A stretch of 51,169 bases of DNA from Clostridia bacterium (GCA_017935905.1 JAGBGO010000048.1:1-51169); one strand, 5' to 3'. Positions 24,410-33,135 are shown, counted from the stretch's first letter. Translations and numbers: made by a program. Notes: a model not told the origin generated them from the sequence alone.

Positions 24410-26239
24410 TTGAACGAGAAGAAAAGAATGAAACAATTGAACGAAGATGAATATGACGTTGTGGTAACGTCGGATAGAAATAAGCCGTCTGCCGGAAGAG
24501 AAGGGAGAGCACCTCGCACGGCTGCGGCGAAGCAACCTTCGGCGCCCCTCTCAAAGAAAACGAAGACACGGTTAATCGGTCTTAGTATTGGCGCCTGTGC
24601 TTTTTTGCTGCTCTTTATCCTTGCTTTTGCGTTGCTTGCCGGCAAATTAAACGGCGACCGGGTATACAAGGGTGTCACCCTGAACGGTCAGTCTGTTTCC
24701 GGGTTGACCGCCGTACAGCTGCAGCAGTATATCCACAACCGCTACGTGCGTCCTTTGGAGAATGCCCAGGTGGTGCTGGAGATTGATGCTCAGCGAAAGA
24801 CGTACGACGCGAAAGACATTTTGAATATGCCGGATACGGCAAGTGTTGCGCGAGAGATTTATTACACGGGCCGGACGGGCAGTGTTTTGGGAAGATTGTT
24901 CCGTATTTACGAACTGGGGGAGAAGCCGGAGAATTTTACCATTTCCTACACGGTGAACTCTGACAAGTTTGAAGAAATTCTGGCCATGACCGGTTCCCAG
25001 CAATATATTACCAAGTTGGAACCCTCTTATAAGATTGAAGAAGACCGTATTATCTTTACTTACGGACGGGACGGTCTGGAAATCAATGCAGAGAGTTTGG
25101 AAGAAACCTTTGAAACGTTTGCATCCCAGTTAAGCAAGCAGTTCAGCCAGCAAGAAGTGGCACCCGGCGGCGAGTTTACCGTGAAAGTGGAACCGAAGAA
25201 GAATGAATTCCGGAGAATTCTGAAGATCAATATTCTCAATGACTTAGTGATCGGCTCTACGGATGCTACGTTTGAGAAACTTTCTGCGAAAGAATTGAAG
25301 ATTATTCCGGAAATCGTAAATAAATACGTAGATGAAGCACTGTTGGACGAAGTTTTAGCCCGTGTAAATGCCGGTACGATTCGTGAAGAAACTACGGAAG
25401 AGTTCTTGCTTCCCAAGGATTTGGTGATTTTCTCGGAGGCGTTCTATAATGGCGTACTGTTTAGAGATGCATTAGGCACTGCTTCTAACATCAATCGCTA
25501 TGAGCTGGGCATGATGGGCGAGGATGCTTCTGCTGCCCGGGCGGAGAATATTCGCCTTGTGGTGGAGGCAATAAATGGCATTATTTTGCTTCCCGGTGAA
25601 CAGTTCAGTTTCCGTGACGTGCTGAAGGAAATTCCCACGGAAGACTTCGTGAAGGCCTTTGAATCCTATATGGGCTTTGACGAACCCATTGTAGGCGGCG
25701 GCGTGTCCCACGTGTCTTCTGCTTTGTACAGTGCACTGTGCACAACGTCTGCTTCTGTGGAGCAAGTGGAGCATTATACGTATTTCCCGGTGTTTGGCAC
25801 CATGGGATTTGACGCTTATATTAACGTGTCGGAGAAACAAGATTTGGTATTTACCAACACGTACGCCTTCCCCATTCGCATTGATGCGTCCTACTCCGAT
25901 CGCACGGTAAGCGTTCAGGTGCGGGGTACGATCTATCGGGAAGATGATTTTGCGGGCATTCCGGAAGAAGATATTCCGGTTACGTTCCAGCCTGAAAGTA
26001 AGAATGAATTGTCTAACGAAGTGGTTAGCCAAGTCAATTACAAGACTGTTACCGTGGAAGATCCCACTCTTTCGGAAGGTTCTTCCAGCGTTACGGTGAC
26101 GGGTATTACCGGGTATACGGTAGATTTATACCTTACCACCACCGTGGATGAAATTGAAACGAAACGCTTGCTTGGTCAGGTAACCTACAAAGTTCGAGAC
26201 GAACGGGTAACGGTGGGTACCAACAAACAAGGAGACTAA
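24410..26239 (+). CDS. VanW-family protein with peptidoglycan-binding-like and G5 domains
   Basis: A 609-residue envelope protein. A basic cytoplasmic N-terminus (about 1-50) is followed by one helix (LSIGACAFLLLFILAFALLA), a pair of PG_binding_4-like repeats (about 85-300), a VanW domain (about 360-510) and a C-terminal G5-like segment (GYTVDLYLTTT...VTVGT). The VanW core usually reads GGGxCQVSSTLY; here it is GGGVSHVSSALY, so the conserved Cys-Gln is Ser-His. Function is unknown; these proteins are linked to the cell wall in Clostridia. TTG is chosen as start because AAGGAGG (24395-24401) lies eight bases upstream. It stops three bases before the rRNA methyltransferase gene. Confidence 0.85.
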   Translation: MNEKKRMKQLNEDEYDVVVTSDRNKPSAGREGRAPRTAAAKQPSAPLSKKTKTRLIGLSIGACAFLLLFILAFALLAGKLNGDRVYKGVTLNGQSVSGLTAVQLQQYIHNRYVRPLENAQVVLEIDAQRKTYDAKDILNMPDTASVAREIYYTGRTGSVLGRLFRIYELGEKPENFTISYTVNSDKFEEILAMTGSQQYITKLEPSYKIEEDRIIFTYGRDGLEINAESLEETFETFASQLSKQFSQQEVAPGGEFTVKVEPKKNEFRRILKINILNDLVIGSTDATFEKLSAKELKIIPEIVNKYVDEALLDEVLARVNAGTIREETTEEFLLPKDLVIFSEAFYNGVLFRDALGTASNINRYELGMMGEDASAARAENIRLVVEAINGIILLPGEQFSFRDVLKEIPTEDFVKAFESYMGFDEPIVGGGVSHVSSALYSALCTTSASVEQVEHYTYFPVFGTMGFDAYINVSEKQDLVFTNTYAFPIRIDASYSDRTVSVQVRGTIYREDDFAGIPEEDIPVTFQPESKNELSNEVVSQVNYKTVTVEDPTLSEGSSSVTVTGITGYTVDLYLTTTVDEIETKRLLGQVTYKVRDERVTVGTNKQGD

Positions 26240-26242
26240 ATT

Positions 26243-28012
26243 ATGGCTTTTTGTAAAAACGAGCAGGTTGTTCTTACCATAGATGAAATCAACGATACCG
26301 GAGACGGCATTGGCCGTGTAGACGGATTTGTGGTTTTTGTAAAGGGAATGCTTCCCGGTGAAACAGGTCTTGTACAAATTATTAAAGTGAAGTCGTCTTA
26401 TGCCATCGGCCGTTTGATTTCGTTAGAAGTGTCGTCGCCTTCCCGTGTGGAACCTGAATGTGAGGCTTTTCGGAAAGGTTGCGGCGGCTGTGCCTTCTGT
26501 CATATGGATTATGATCAGCAATTGATTATGAAGCGAAATCGCGTGGTGGATTGTTTAACCCGCATCGGTGGTTTTGATTTGTCTTCCGTTACGGTGGAAG
26601 AAACGCTGGGAGAAGAGCGGCCTTTTGCGGGACGGAATAAGTCTGCGTATCCTTTTACCTTGGAGGGTAAGACGGTTCGAGCCGGTTTTTACGCCCGAAA
26701 TTCTCACCGGGTGGTACCGCTCCCGGATGCGGCTTGCTGCCTTACGGAGAAGCCGGAAATGCTTTTGGTTCGAAAGAACGCGTGCCGACTGGCTACAGAT
26801 TTAGGCTATTCTGTGTACGATGAAACTTCAGGGCGTGGATTGCTCCGTCATTTGGTGGTTCGTTTTAGCGAATATTCGGGAAAAGCCATGGTGATTTTGG
26901 TGCTGACCCAGAAAACTTTACCCCGGGAAGCGGATTTCGTCGCGGCTTTGAAAGAGGCTTGTCCTTTTGTTTCTTCTATTTATGTTAATGTGAATACTTT
27001 GGCCAGTAACGTGATTTTCGGTCGTGTGTTCCGTTTGGTGGATGGAGAGGAATATTTGCTGAACAAAATCGGAGAAAGCGTTTTCCGGATTTCTCCGGCT
27101 TCTTTCTATCAGGTGAATTCACGGCAAACGGAGAAGTTATATAGGACGGTTTATGAATATGCGGGTCTTAACGGAAGTGAGAAGATCTTAGATTTATATT
27201 GCGGCATCGGCACTATTGGAATTTCGTTGTTAAAGGCTTATGAGACGGAACATGATTCGTGTCAAGGTATTACCCTTGCCGGTGTTGAAATTGTGGAAGA
27301 TGCTGTGATCGACGCCAAAGAGAATGCCCGTATGAATAAATTAGACCAAGCCGTATTCTTGGCAGGGGATGCCCCGGAAGGCGCGGACTATTTACTGAGC
27401 CGTGGTTATCGCCCGGATCTGGTGATTTTGGATCCGCCGCGAAAGGGTTGCGACGGGACTTTGCTGGATACCATTTGCAGTTTAATGCCGCCTCGCATTG
27501 TGTACGTGTCTTGCGACCCGGCAACGCTGGCCCGGGATTTGAAGTTCTTATGTGAGAAAGGGTATACGTTCTCGAAGGTGCAGCCTGTGGATATGTTCCC
27601 CATGAGCGGGCATTGTGAGTGCGTTGTTTGTTTAAGTCGGAAAACTACGCACGAAATGAAACTTCACGCATCCCCTTTTGAAATGATAAAGAGTGGTAAG
27701 AAAACAATAGAACTCCGCTTGTACGATGAAAAGCGCCAGAGAATCAAAGAGGGAGATGTTATTGCTTTTACCAACACTTCCAACGGCGAGAAGATGCGTG
27801 CAACTGTTAAGGCACTGCATCGTTTTGACAGTTTTGAAGAACTCTATAAAACCTTGCCGCTTTTGCAATGCGGGTATACAGCAGAAGATATTTACACTGC
27901 TCAACCGTCTGATATGGAACAGTATTATTCTGTCGAAGAACAGAAAAAATACGGTGTTGTAGGCATCGAACTTTTCCCACCTAAACGAATTACAGACGAA
28001 AGTGTTGTTTGA
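26243..28012 (+). CDS. 23S rRNA (uracil-5-)-methyltransferase (RlmD/RlmCD type) fused to an ASCH domain
   Basis: A 589-residue protein in two parts. Residues ~1-468 are a complete TrmA/RumA-type methyltransferase: TRAM domain, iron-sulfur cysteines (C..GCGGCAFC), SAM motif LDLYCGIGTIGI, ILDPPRKGC and the catalytic Cys in YVSCDPATLARD, ending at MFPMSGHCECVVCLSRK where this family normally stops. Residues ~472-589 are an ASCH domain (MKLHASPFEMIKSGKKTIELR, split here, then VIAFTNTSNG and VKALHRFDSFEELY), a fold that binds RNA. No stop or clear ribosome binding site separates them, so they are read as one chain. Whether the fusion is native or a lost stop is open. Confidence 0.88.
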   Translation: MAFCKNEQVVLTIDEINDTGDGIGRVDGFVVFVKGMLPGETGLVQIIKVKSSYAIGRLISLEVSSPSRVEPECEAFRKGCGGCAFCHMDYDQQLIMKRNRVVDCLTRIGGFDLSSVTVEETLGEERPFAGRNKSAYPFTLEGKTVRAGFYARNSHRVVPLPDAACCLTEKPEMLLVRKNACRLATDLGYSVYDETSGRGLLRHLVVRFSEYSGKAMVILVLTQKTLPREADFVAALKEACPFVSSIYVNVNTLASNVIFGRVFRLVDGEEYLLNKIGESVFRISPASFYQVNSRQTEKLYRTVYEYAGLNGSEKILDLYCGIGTIGISLLKAYETEHDSCQGITLAGVEIVEDAVIDAKENARMNKLDQAVFLAGDAPEGADYLLSRGYRPDLVILDPPRKGCDGTLLDTICSLMPPRIVYVSCDPATLARDLKFLCEKGYTFSKVQPVDMFPMSGHCECVVCLSRKTTHEMKLHASPFEMIKSGKKTIELRLYDEKRQRIKEGDVIAFTNTSNGEKMRATVKALHRFDSFEELYKTLPLLQCGYTAEDIYTAQPSDMEQYYSVEEQKKYGVVGIELFPPKRITDESVV

Positions 28013-28116
28013 GTAGGGAAAATGCTGACGATTATATCCGCATTTCTATTCATACGAAGGATTTGCAAACAAAGGCGAACTGACTGACAAACTTGAATTT
28101 AACGGAGAGGTACATT

Positions 28117-28617
28117 ATGAGATTAGAAACCGACAGGTTATATATTCGCAATCTTACGGAAACGGATTGGCGAGAAATGAAAAATATATTCGTAGACTTT
28201 CACAATTCAAAATATTCCGTCTATGATTTGCCTTTTCCAACAGATGATGAGGGTGCAAAAGAATTAACAAAAGGTTTTGCAGTAAATAATTTGTTTTTTG
28301 CTGTCTTTTTGAAAGAATCAAGCGATATGATAGGATATGTATGCTTTCATAAAGATGGTGATATATACGATTTGGGATATTGTTTTCACTCCGCATATCA
28401 CTCAAAAGGTTATGCCTATGAGAGCACAAGGGCTCTTGTTGAATACTTTGCAACTGAAAATAGTGCAACCTGTTTTACAGCTGGAACTGCGCTTGATAAC
28501 ACACCCTCTTGCAGATTGTTGGAGAAATTAGGATTTCTTTGCGTCTCCACGGAAACAGTATCGTTTAATGGTGAATTCTCATTTCAAGGTGGAAATTTTG
28601 TATTGAATGTAAAATAG
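28117..28617 (+). CDS. GNAT-family N-acetyltransferase
   Basis: A 166-residue acetyltransferase of the RimJ/RimL type: LETDRLYIRNLTETDW at the N-terminus, MIGYVCFHKDGDIYDLGYC, then GYAYESTRALVEY (acetyl-CoA loop region) and NTPSCRLLEKLGF. Target unknown. The start at 28117 follows GGAGAGG by six bases. The coding sequence is clearly richer in A and T than the housekeeping genes around it, as are the end of the fused ASCH part and the following membrane genes, suggesting acquired DNA. Confidence 0.87.
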   Translation: MRLETDRLYIRNLTETDWREMKNIFVDFHNSKYSVYDLPFPTDDEGAKELTKGFAVNNLFFAVFLKESSDMIGYVCFHKDGDIYDLGYCFHSAYHSKGYAYESTRALVEYFATENSATCFTAGTALDNTPSCRLLEKLGFLCVSTETVSFNGEFSFQGGNFVLNVK

Positions 28618-28722
28618 TCAAATTTCAATATGTCAAATACCTTGGTAGACTTCCTACCTAAAGGGACAATTGTGGAGTACGTGGTAGCGCTGAATCGCTA
28701 AGCGAAAAAGGAGGAGAAGAAT

Positions 28723-29496
28723 ATGCATCAACCAAAGATAACCACCAAAAGACTGATTGCTTGTTTTATATCCATGTTGCTTCCGGTGCTTGCTATGGCG
28801 CTGAGGTGCTTTCTTCTTTTTGCAGACACGATATTTAATCTTGCTTTTGCAATTACGTACTTGATTATTCCGGTGGCGTTTATCGGCTTCTTTGCGCTGA
28901 TCATTTTTTCTTCTGAGAAAAAGTTCGGCAAGATTATCCTGATATTTTTTGTATTGGGTGCTTTTGTTGTGTCTTTCTTTATTTCCTCTTTTATAGGAAC
29001 GTTTGAACAGTTTTCTTATTATAAGAACGAGAAGATTGGAAAGCATTACACCCAAGTGTGTGCGGACTTTGATCTTATGCCAACACTGAAAGAAATCGGC
29101 AATTACGTTCAAATTGAGCATTATGATTATTTTTCGCAGAGCGGTTTGATTTTTACCTGCGATGCGGACACGCTGATTGTTTCCTACACCGATGAAGAAT
29201 ACCAAAAGCAAAAAGCGTTGTTGGACGATCGATATGTATTCCAGGAAGAACCTGTGTCGTCTGATTATACGTGGGAACCGTATGCCGAAATACAGAATTA
29301 TGCCTTCCGCATGTTATGCATTGAAGATGAATCCTCGATGAAAATCAATTATCCTAAGAAAATAATTTTTATTGCCACAAACGATCAGCAACGTTCTATC
29401 GCTTACACAGCATTTTACGACGATGATCTTGACCATATTCAATCGTTAGAGCCGTTTTTGCTGAAAGAGTGCGGCTGGAAGCATATTGTTAAGTAA
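28723..29496 (+). CDS. Unrecognised membrane protein (three N-terminal helices, soluble C-terminal domain)
   Basis: A 257-residue protein I do not recognise. Three hydrophobic segments (about residues 8-30, 35-60 and 66-90) are followed by a soluble, acidic domain of about 160 residues rich in aromatic residues. A strong AAGGAGGAG lies seven bases before the ATG. Composition is AT-rich relative to the neighbourhood. The next gene is also a membrane protein with an N-terminal anchor and an external domain; the two may be related in origin or act together, but nothing shows how. Confidence 0.7.
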   Translation: MHQPKITTKRLIACFISMLLPVLAMALRCFLLFADTIFNLAFAITYLIIPVAFIGFFALIIFSSEKKFGKIILIFFVLGAFVVSFFISSFIGTFEQFSYYKNEKIGKHYTQVCADFDLMPTLKEIGNYVQIEHYDYFSQSGLIFTCDADTLIVSYTDEEYQKQKALLDDRYVFQEEPVSSDYTWEPYAEIQNYAFRMLCIEDESSMKINYPKKIIFIATNDQQRSIAYTAFYDDDLDHIQSLEPFLLKECGWKHIVK

Positions 29497-29550
29497 ACGC
29501 AGAAAGCGAAAAAATCCAAAATTGCTACGACTATAGGAAAGGATATTGAT

Positions 29551-30408
29551 ATGGGTGTTGTTTTTCTAATTTTGTTTTTTATTTTACTGCTGGCAGCTGG
29601 ATTAGAACTTATTGCTGCTGGAATCGTTGGACTTGTGATTCGTCGCAAACGAAGAAAGAACGGTAAGTTGTTTCCGGGAATTTTGACGGCTGTTTCTGCT
29701 GTTTTGTTATCCCTCGGCATTGTTACGGTCTCCATTCCTGTTCACTTTTTTTCGTTTATTGTTGTTGTGAATGTCACGCCGCCGGAAGACTTTGTGGAGA
29801 CGGATATCGTCATAGAGGAAAACGGATATCAAGATACCAGATTTACGGCAGACGGCGTTGTTTACGAGGTTCTGGATCTCTACGTGTGTGAGGAAGAGCC
29901 TCTTTCTACGCCTATCTTTACGTACAAGTACAAAGGATTTTTCAATGCCTCCCAAAATGGGAATTATTACCAAATTGAAAATGAACCGGGATTTCATTTG
30001 GTCAGTGATTCTTTTGGTTGCCTGTTTGCGCCTGTGGAGGAGCGGGAACAGATTCTTGCATACTATGCAGACTGGGCCAATTTGGACGGGTATTACGACG
30101 ATTGGGAAGAGCGAACGTTCAAGATTTCCGGTGATGAAAAACAAGTTGTACAAAATTTTCTGAATATGGATATCGACTCTTTGCCGCAACAAAAAATCGC
30201 AGTAAAGGATGCCCAAGAATTTAGTATAGAGATTATTTGTAAAGAAGGTATTGTTTTTGTAGAAAGTTGCCCGTTTGTGAGCTTCAATAACCGCGTGTAC
30301 TACTTGCAGGAGACTCGTTATTTGGAAAATGCGGTTGAATATACCCTGACTGAATTGCCTGCTGAAACCGAAGCAGTGTTGCTTCATATCCACCAATCGG
30401 GAGATTGA
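29551..30408 (+). CDS. Unrecognised membrane-anchored protein
   Basis: A 285-residue protein of unknown function. Two membrane helices (about residues 2-30 and 44-72, the second after a RRKRRKN basic stretch) precede a soluble domain of about 210 residues rich in Tyr, Asp and Glu that should lie outside the cell. AAAGGATATTG precedes the ATG. It follows the previous membrane gene by 54 bp and ends before a good terminator, so the two probably form one unit with the GNAT gene upstream. Confidence 0.7.
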   Translation: MGVVFLILFFILLLAAGLELIAAGIVGLVIRRKRRKNGKLFPGILTAVSAVLLSLGIVTVSIPVHFFSFIVVVNVTPPEDFVETDIVIEENGYQDTRFTADGVVYEVLDLYVCEEEPLSTPIFTYKYKGFFNASQNGNYYQIENEPGFHLVSDSFGCLFAPVEEREQILAYYADWANLDGYYDDWEERTFKISGDEKQVVQNFLNMDIDSLPQQKIAVKDAQEFSIEIICKEGIVFVESCPFVSFNNRVYYLQETRYLENAVEYTLTELPAETEAVLLHIHQSGD

Positions 30409-30479
30409 GAACTATCTGTCGTTTGGTCAGAAATAAACAAAATTTTTATACATACCTCAAAAAAAACTTTTTTATATAC

Positions 30480-30507
30480 GCCTGTACCGAATTTGGTACA
30501 GGCTTTT
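30480..30507 (+). terminator. Intrinsic terminator after the membrane-protein pair
   Basis: GCCTGTACC (30480-30488) pairs perfectly with GGTACAGGC (30495-30503), followed by TTTT. The stem word CTGTACC/GGTACAG is the same as that repeated in the 36.27-kb palindromic element. Confidence 0.75.
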
Positions 30508-30568
30508 ATGTATAATACGCAAATCGATTGGATGACAATCGGTTTTGGAAAGTTTTTCCCAAAAGTAG

Positions 30569-30597
30569 TTGGGAAATGAGGGGTCGTATGATACAAT
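30569..30597 (+). promoter_or_regulatory. Promoter of the small winged-helix gene
   Basis: TTGGGA (30569-30574), 17-bp spacer, TACAAT (30592-30597). The -35 lies inside a set of short inverted words (TTTTGGAAA, TTTCCCAAAA, TTGGGAAA) between 30543 and 30576. The gene starts 20 bp downstream behind AAAGGGAGG. Confidence 0.5.
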
Positions 30598-30617
30598 AGA
30601 GAAAAAGGGAGGTACAC

Positions 30618-30932
30618 ATGGCCAAAAAGAAAGTAGAAAACGACGATTTTTACCCGGAAGAATTTATGACGGATGAAGAAATTGATGAATTCTACCGTCC
30701 GAAGAAGTGTAACACACGAAAGAGCATGGCACCGTTGTTTGTATACTTTATTTTAAAACAGCGTTCCAGCGAAGAACATCCGCTGCGCCAACAAGATATT
30801 TTGAATATCTTGGAGGAACGGCCCTATGAAATTCAATTGGAACGGAAAGCCCTCAGTCGCATTTTGCACAATTTGTGCGACATGACGGATATTTTCTACG
30901 TAAATCGTGAGCGGGAAGGTGTATGGATGTAA
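30618..30932 (+). CDS. Small winged-helix protein resembling the N-terminus of WYL regulators
   Basis: A 104-residue protein. After an acidic N-terminus (about 1-30) comes LFVYFILKQRSSEEHPLRQQ, then DILNILEERPYEIQLERKALSRILHNL in two helices, the pattern of the helix-turn-helix at the front of Firmicutes WYL-domain regulators, with a short beta hairpin (DIFYVNREREGVW) as wing. The WYL sensor domain is absent. It may be a free-standing DNA-binding protein or a truncated regulator; the stop is followed by a normal promoter region rather than WYL remnants. It could act on the adjacent hydrolase genes. Confidence 0.65.
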   Translation: MAKKKVENDDFYPEEFMTDEEIDEFYRPKKCNTRKSMAPLFVYFILKQRSSEEHPLRQQDILNILEERPYEIQLERKALSRILHNLCDMTDIFYVNREREGVWM

Positions 30933-30985
30933 TAATTCTCCCGGTAGAAAAGCCCAAAATATCATAAAAAAAGTCTTTTTTTATA

Positions 30986-31014
30986 TTGCCTCGCCTCCTT
31001 GAAACTGTTATAAT
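30986..31014 (+). promoter_or_regulatory. Promoter of the tandem hydrolase genes
   Basis: TTGCCT (30986-30991), 17-bp spacer, TATAAT (31009-31014). It is flanked by a perfect inverted repeat, TCGCCTCC (30991-30998) and GGAGGCGA (31024-31031), whose right arm contains the ribosome binding site AGGAGG. Confidence 0.7.
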
Positions 31015-31037
31015 CCAGCCATAGGAGGCGACTCAAT

Positions 31038-32078
31038 ATGGAACAAGAAAATAAGCCCAAATATTATGCCGAGGAAATTGAGAAAGACACTCGGTACAGA
31101 CAAGAATATTTGGATGGTGCAAACCGTTTCTTTTACGAACAATATAACAAAGCAGCACAAGACCGGGATCAGTTTATTACCCCGGAACAATACAAAGCCA
31201 ACCCGGAATATTACCGAGAAGCCTTAAAGAAAATGCTGGGCTTCCCGCTGAATCTGCCCATCGAAACGCCCATACTTTCTGAGAAAACCTTCGTTGCACA
31301 AGACGGAGACGTGAATATTTACAGAATGCAGCTTACGTTCTTTGGCTACTTAAAGTACTACGGCATCTATTTTGAACGGGTGGATGCTACTAAAGACACG
31401 CCGTTCGTACTCAGTTTCCACGGTGGATGGGGTACGCCGGAATTGGTGAGCAGCATCATTATGGACGGGGGAAATTACTTACACCAAACTAGACGGATGA
31501 ACGAACGTGGTGCCAACGTGTTCGCTCCGCAGCTTATGCTGTGGGATGTAACAACTTTCGGCAATGCCTATGACCGGATTCACGTGGACGGAAAGATGCG
31601 TCAGTTAGACGGCTCTATGACGGCGCTGGAAGTATACCTGCTTATGGGCTGTATCAGTTATTTCATTGAAGCCGGTATCGCACCGGAAGACCGCGTGGGG
31701 GTGGTAGGTCTTTCCTACGGCGGTATGTATGCCGTTCACTTAGCAGCCGTGGATACCCGCATTAAAGCATGTTATTCTTGCAGTTGGTTTAACCGTGCAT
31801 TCGATCACTCTTGGGGAGACTGGAGTTACCGAAATGCCGCCAAGACTTTCACCTCTGTGGAAACAGCCGCTATGATTGCCCCCAGACCTTTGTTTATCGC
31901 CATGGGAGACAACGATAACCTGTTTGATTCCAAAGTCACGGAAGAAGAATATCAGCGTCTCGTGCCGTACTACCGGGTATTTGGTGCAGAGGATCAGTGT
32001 AAACTGCGCATCTTCCCCGGTGTCCACGAGCAGGATAAGGAAGATTACGGCTTCGACTTCCTGATCCAGCATCTGTAA
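31038..32078 (+). CDS. Alpha/beta hydrolase, tandem copy 1
   Basis: A 346-residue cytoplasmic alpha/beta hydrolase resembling the acetyl-xylan esterase / abhydrolase_7 group. LSFHGGWGTPE (oxyanion loop), VVGLSYGGM (nucleophile Ser), AMGDNDNLFD (Asp region) and PGVHEQD (His) form a complete catalytic set. The N-terminal ~90 residues (KPKYYAEEIEKDTRYRQEY...) form an extra helical region. It is followed 13 bp later by a close paralogue; by eye about 57 of 346 positions differ, roughly 84% identity, with no indel. Substrate unknown, perhaps an ester on plant or host glycans. Confidence 0.85.
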   Translation: MEQENKPKYYAEEIEKDTRYRQEYLDGANRFFYEQYNKAAQDRDQFITPEQYKANPEYYREALKKMLGFPLNLPIETPILSEKTFVAQDGDVNIYRMQLTFFGYLKYYGIYFERVDATKDTPFVLSFHGGWGTPELVSSIIMDGGNYLHQTRRMNERGANVFAPQLMLWDVTTFGNAYDRIHVDGKMRQLDGSMTALEVYLLMGCISYFIEAGIAPEDRVGVVGLSYGGMYAVHLAAVDTRIKACYSCSWFNRAFDHSWGDWSYRNAAKTFTSVETAAMIAPRPLFIAMGDNDNLFDSKVTEEEYQRLVPYYRVFGAEDQCKLRIFPGVHEQDKEDYGFDFLIQHL

Positions 32079-32091
32079 GGGGGCGGGTAAA

Positions 32092-33132
32092 ATGGCGGAA
32101 GTAAATCAACCCAAATATTATGCCGAGGAAATTGAGAAAGACACGCGGTACAGACAGGAATATTTAGACGGCGCCAACCGTTTCTTTGACGAATCCTACA
32201 ACAAGGCGGCGGAAGATCGCACGGCGTTTATTACCCCCGAACAATACAAGGTAAATCCGGAATATTACAGAGAAGCCTTCAAGCAGATGCTGGGCTTTCC
32301 TTTGAATTTGCCGGTGGAAACGCCCACGCTTGCGGAGAAAACTTTTGTTACTCAAGACGGAAACGTGAATATCTACAGAATGCAGTTTACGTTCTTTGGA
32401 TATTTAAAGTTCTATGGGATGTACTTTGAACAAGTGGACACGACGCCCGATACACCTTTCGTGCTGAGTTTCCACGGTGGTGGAGGAACCCCGGAAATGG
32501 TGAGCAGTATTCATATTGATTCCGGCAACTACGTGCATCAGACACGGCGGATGACAGAACGGGGAGCCAACGTTTTTGCGCCTCAATTGTTGCTTTGGAA
32601 CGTGGAAATGTACGGGAATCCCCATGACCGTATTCATTTAGATGGCCGGATACGCCAGTTGGACGGCTCTATGACGGCCCTGGAAGTTTATCTGTTGATG
32701 GGCTGTATCAGTTATTTTATTGAGGCCGGTATTGCACCGGAAGATCGCATCGGTGTGGTGGGCCTTTCCTACGGCGGTATGTACGCCATTCATTTAGCGG
32801 CAGTGGACGTGAGAATTAAAGCCTGCTATTCCTGCAGTTGGTTTAACAAAGCCTTCATCCACTCTTGGGGAGACTGGAGTTACCGAAATGCCGCAAAGAC
32901 TTTTACGTCCGCTGAAACGGCGGCTATGATTGCGCCCAGAGCCTTGTTTATCGCTATGGGAGACAAAGATAACTTGTTTGACAGTAAAATCACGGAAGAA
33001 GAGTATGCACGGTTGCTTCCGTACTACCGCATATTTGAAGCGGAAGCACAATGTAAACTTCGCATCTTCCCGGGACTCCACGAACAAGACCACGAAGATT
33101 ACGGCTTCGATTTTCTCATTGAACATTTGTAA
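32092..33132 (+). CDS. Alpha/beta hydrolase, tandem copy 2
   Basis: A 346-residue paralogue of the preceding gene with the same catalytic set: FHGGGGTPE (Trp of copy 1 replaced by Gly in the oxyanion loop), GLSYGGM, MGDKDNLFD and PGLHEQD. Differences cluster between residues 65 and 190, around the presumed substrate pocket, while the C-terminal catalytic half is better conserved, which suggests diverging specificity after a recent duplication. GGGGCGGG precedes the start. It ends three bases from the convergent pdp gene. Confidence 0.85.
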   Translation: MAEVNQPKYYAEEIEKDTRYRQEYLDGANRFFDESYNKAAEDRTAFITPEQYKVNPEYYREAFKQMLGFPLNLPVETPTLAEKTFVTQDGNVNIYRMQFTFFGYLKFYGMYFEQVDTTPDTPFVLSFHGGGGTPEMVSSIHIDSGNYVHQTRRMTERGANVFAPQLLLWNVEMYGNPHDRIHLDGRIRQLDGSMTALEVYLLMGCISYFIEAGIAPEDRIGVVGLSYGGMYAIHLAAVDVRIKACYSCSWFNKAFIHSWGDWSYRNAAKTFTSAETAAMIAPRALFIAMGDKDNLFDSKITEEEYARLLPYYRIFEAEAQCKLRIFPGLHEQDHEDYGFDFLIEHL

Positions 33133-33135
33133 AGG

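Noticed and set aside
30991..31031. RNA hairpin hiding the ribosome binding site (riboswitch-like)
   Set aside because: The left arm lies upstream of the -10, so it would not be in the transcript from the visible promoter.
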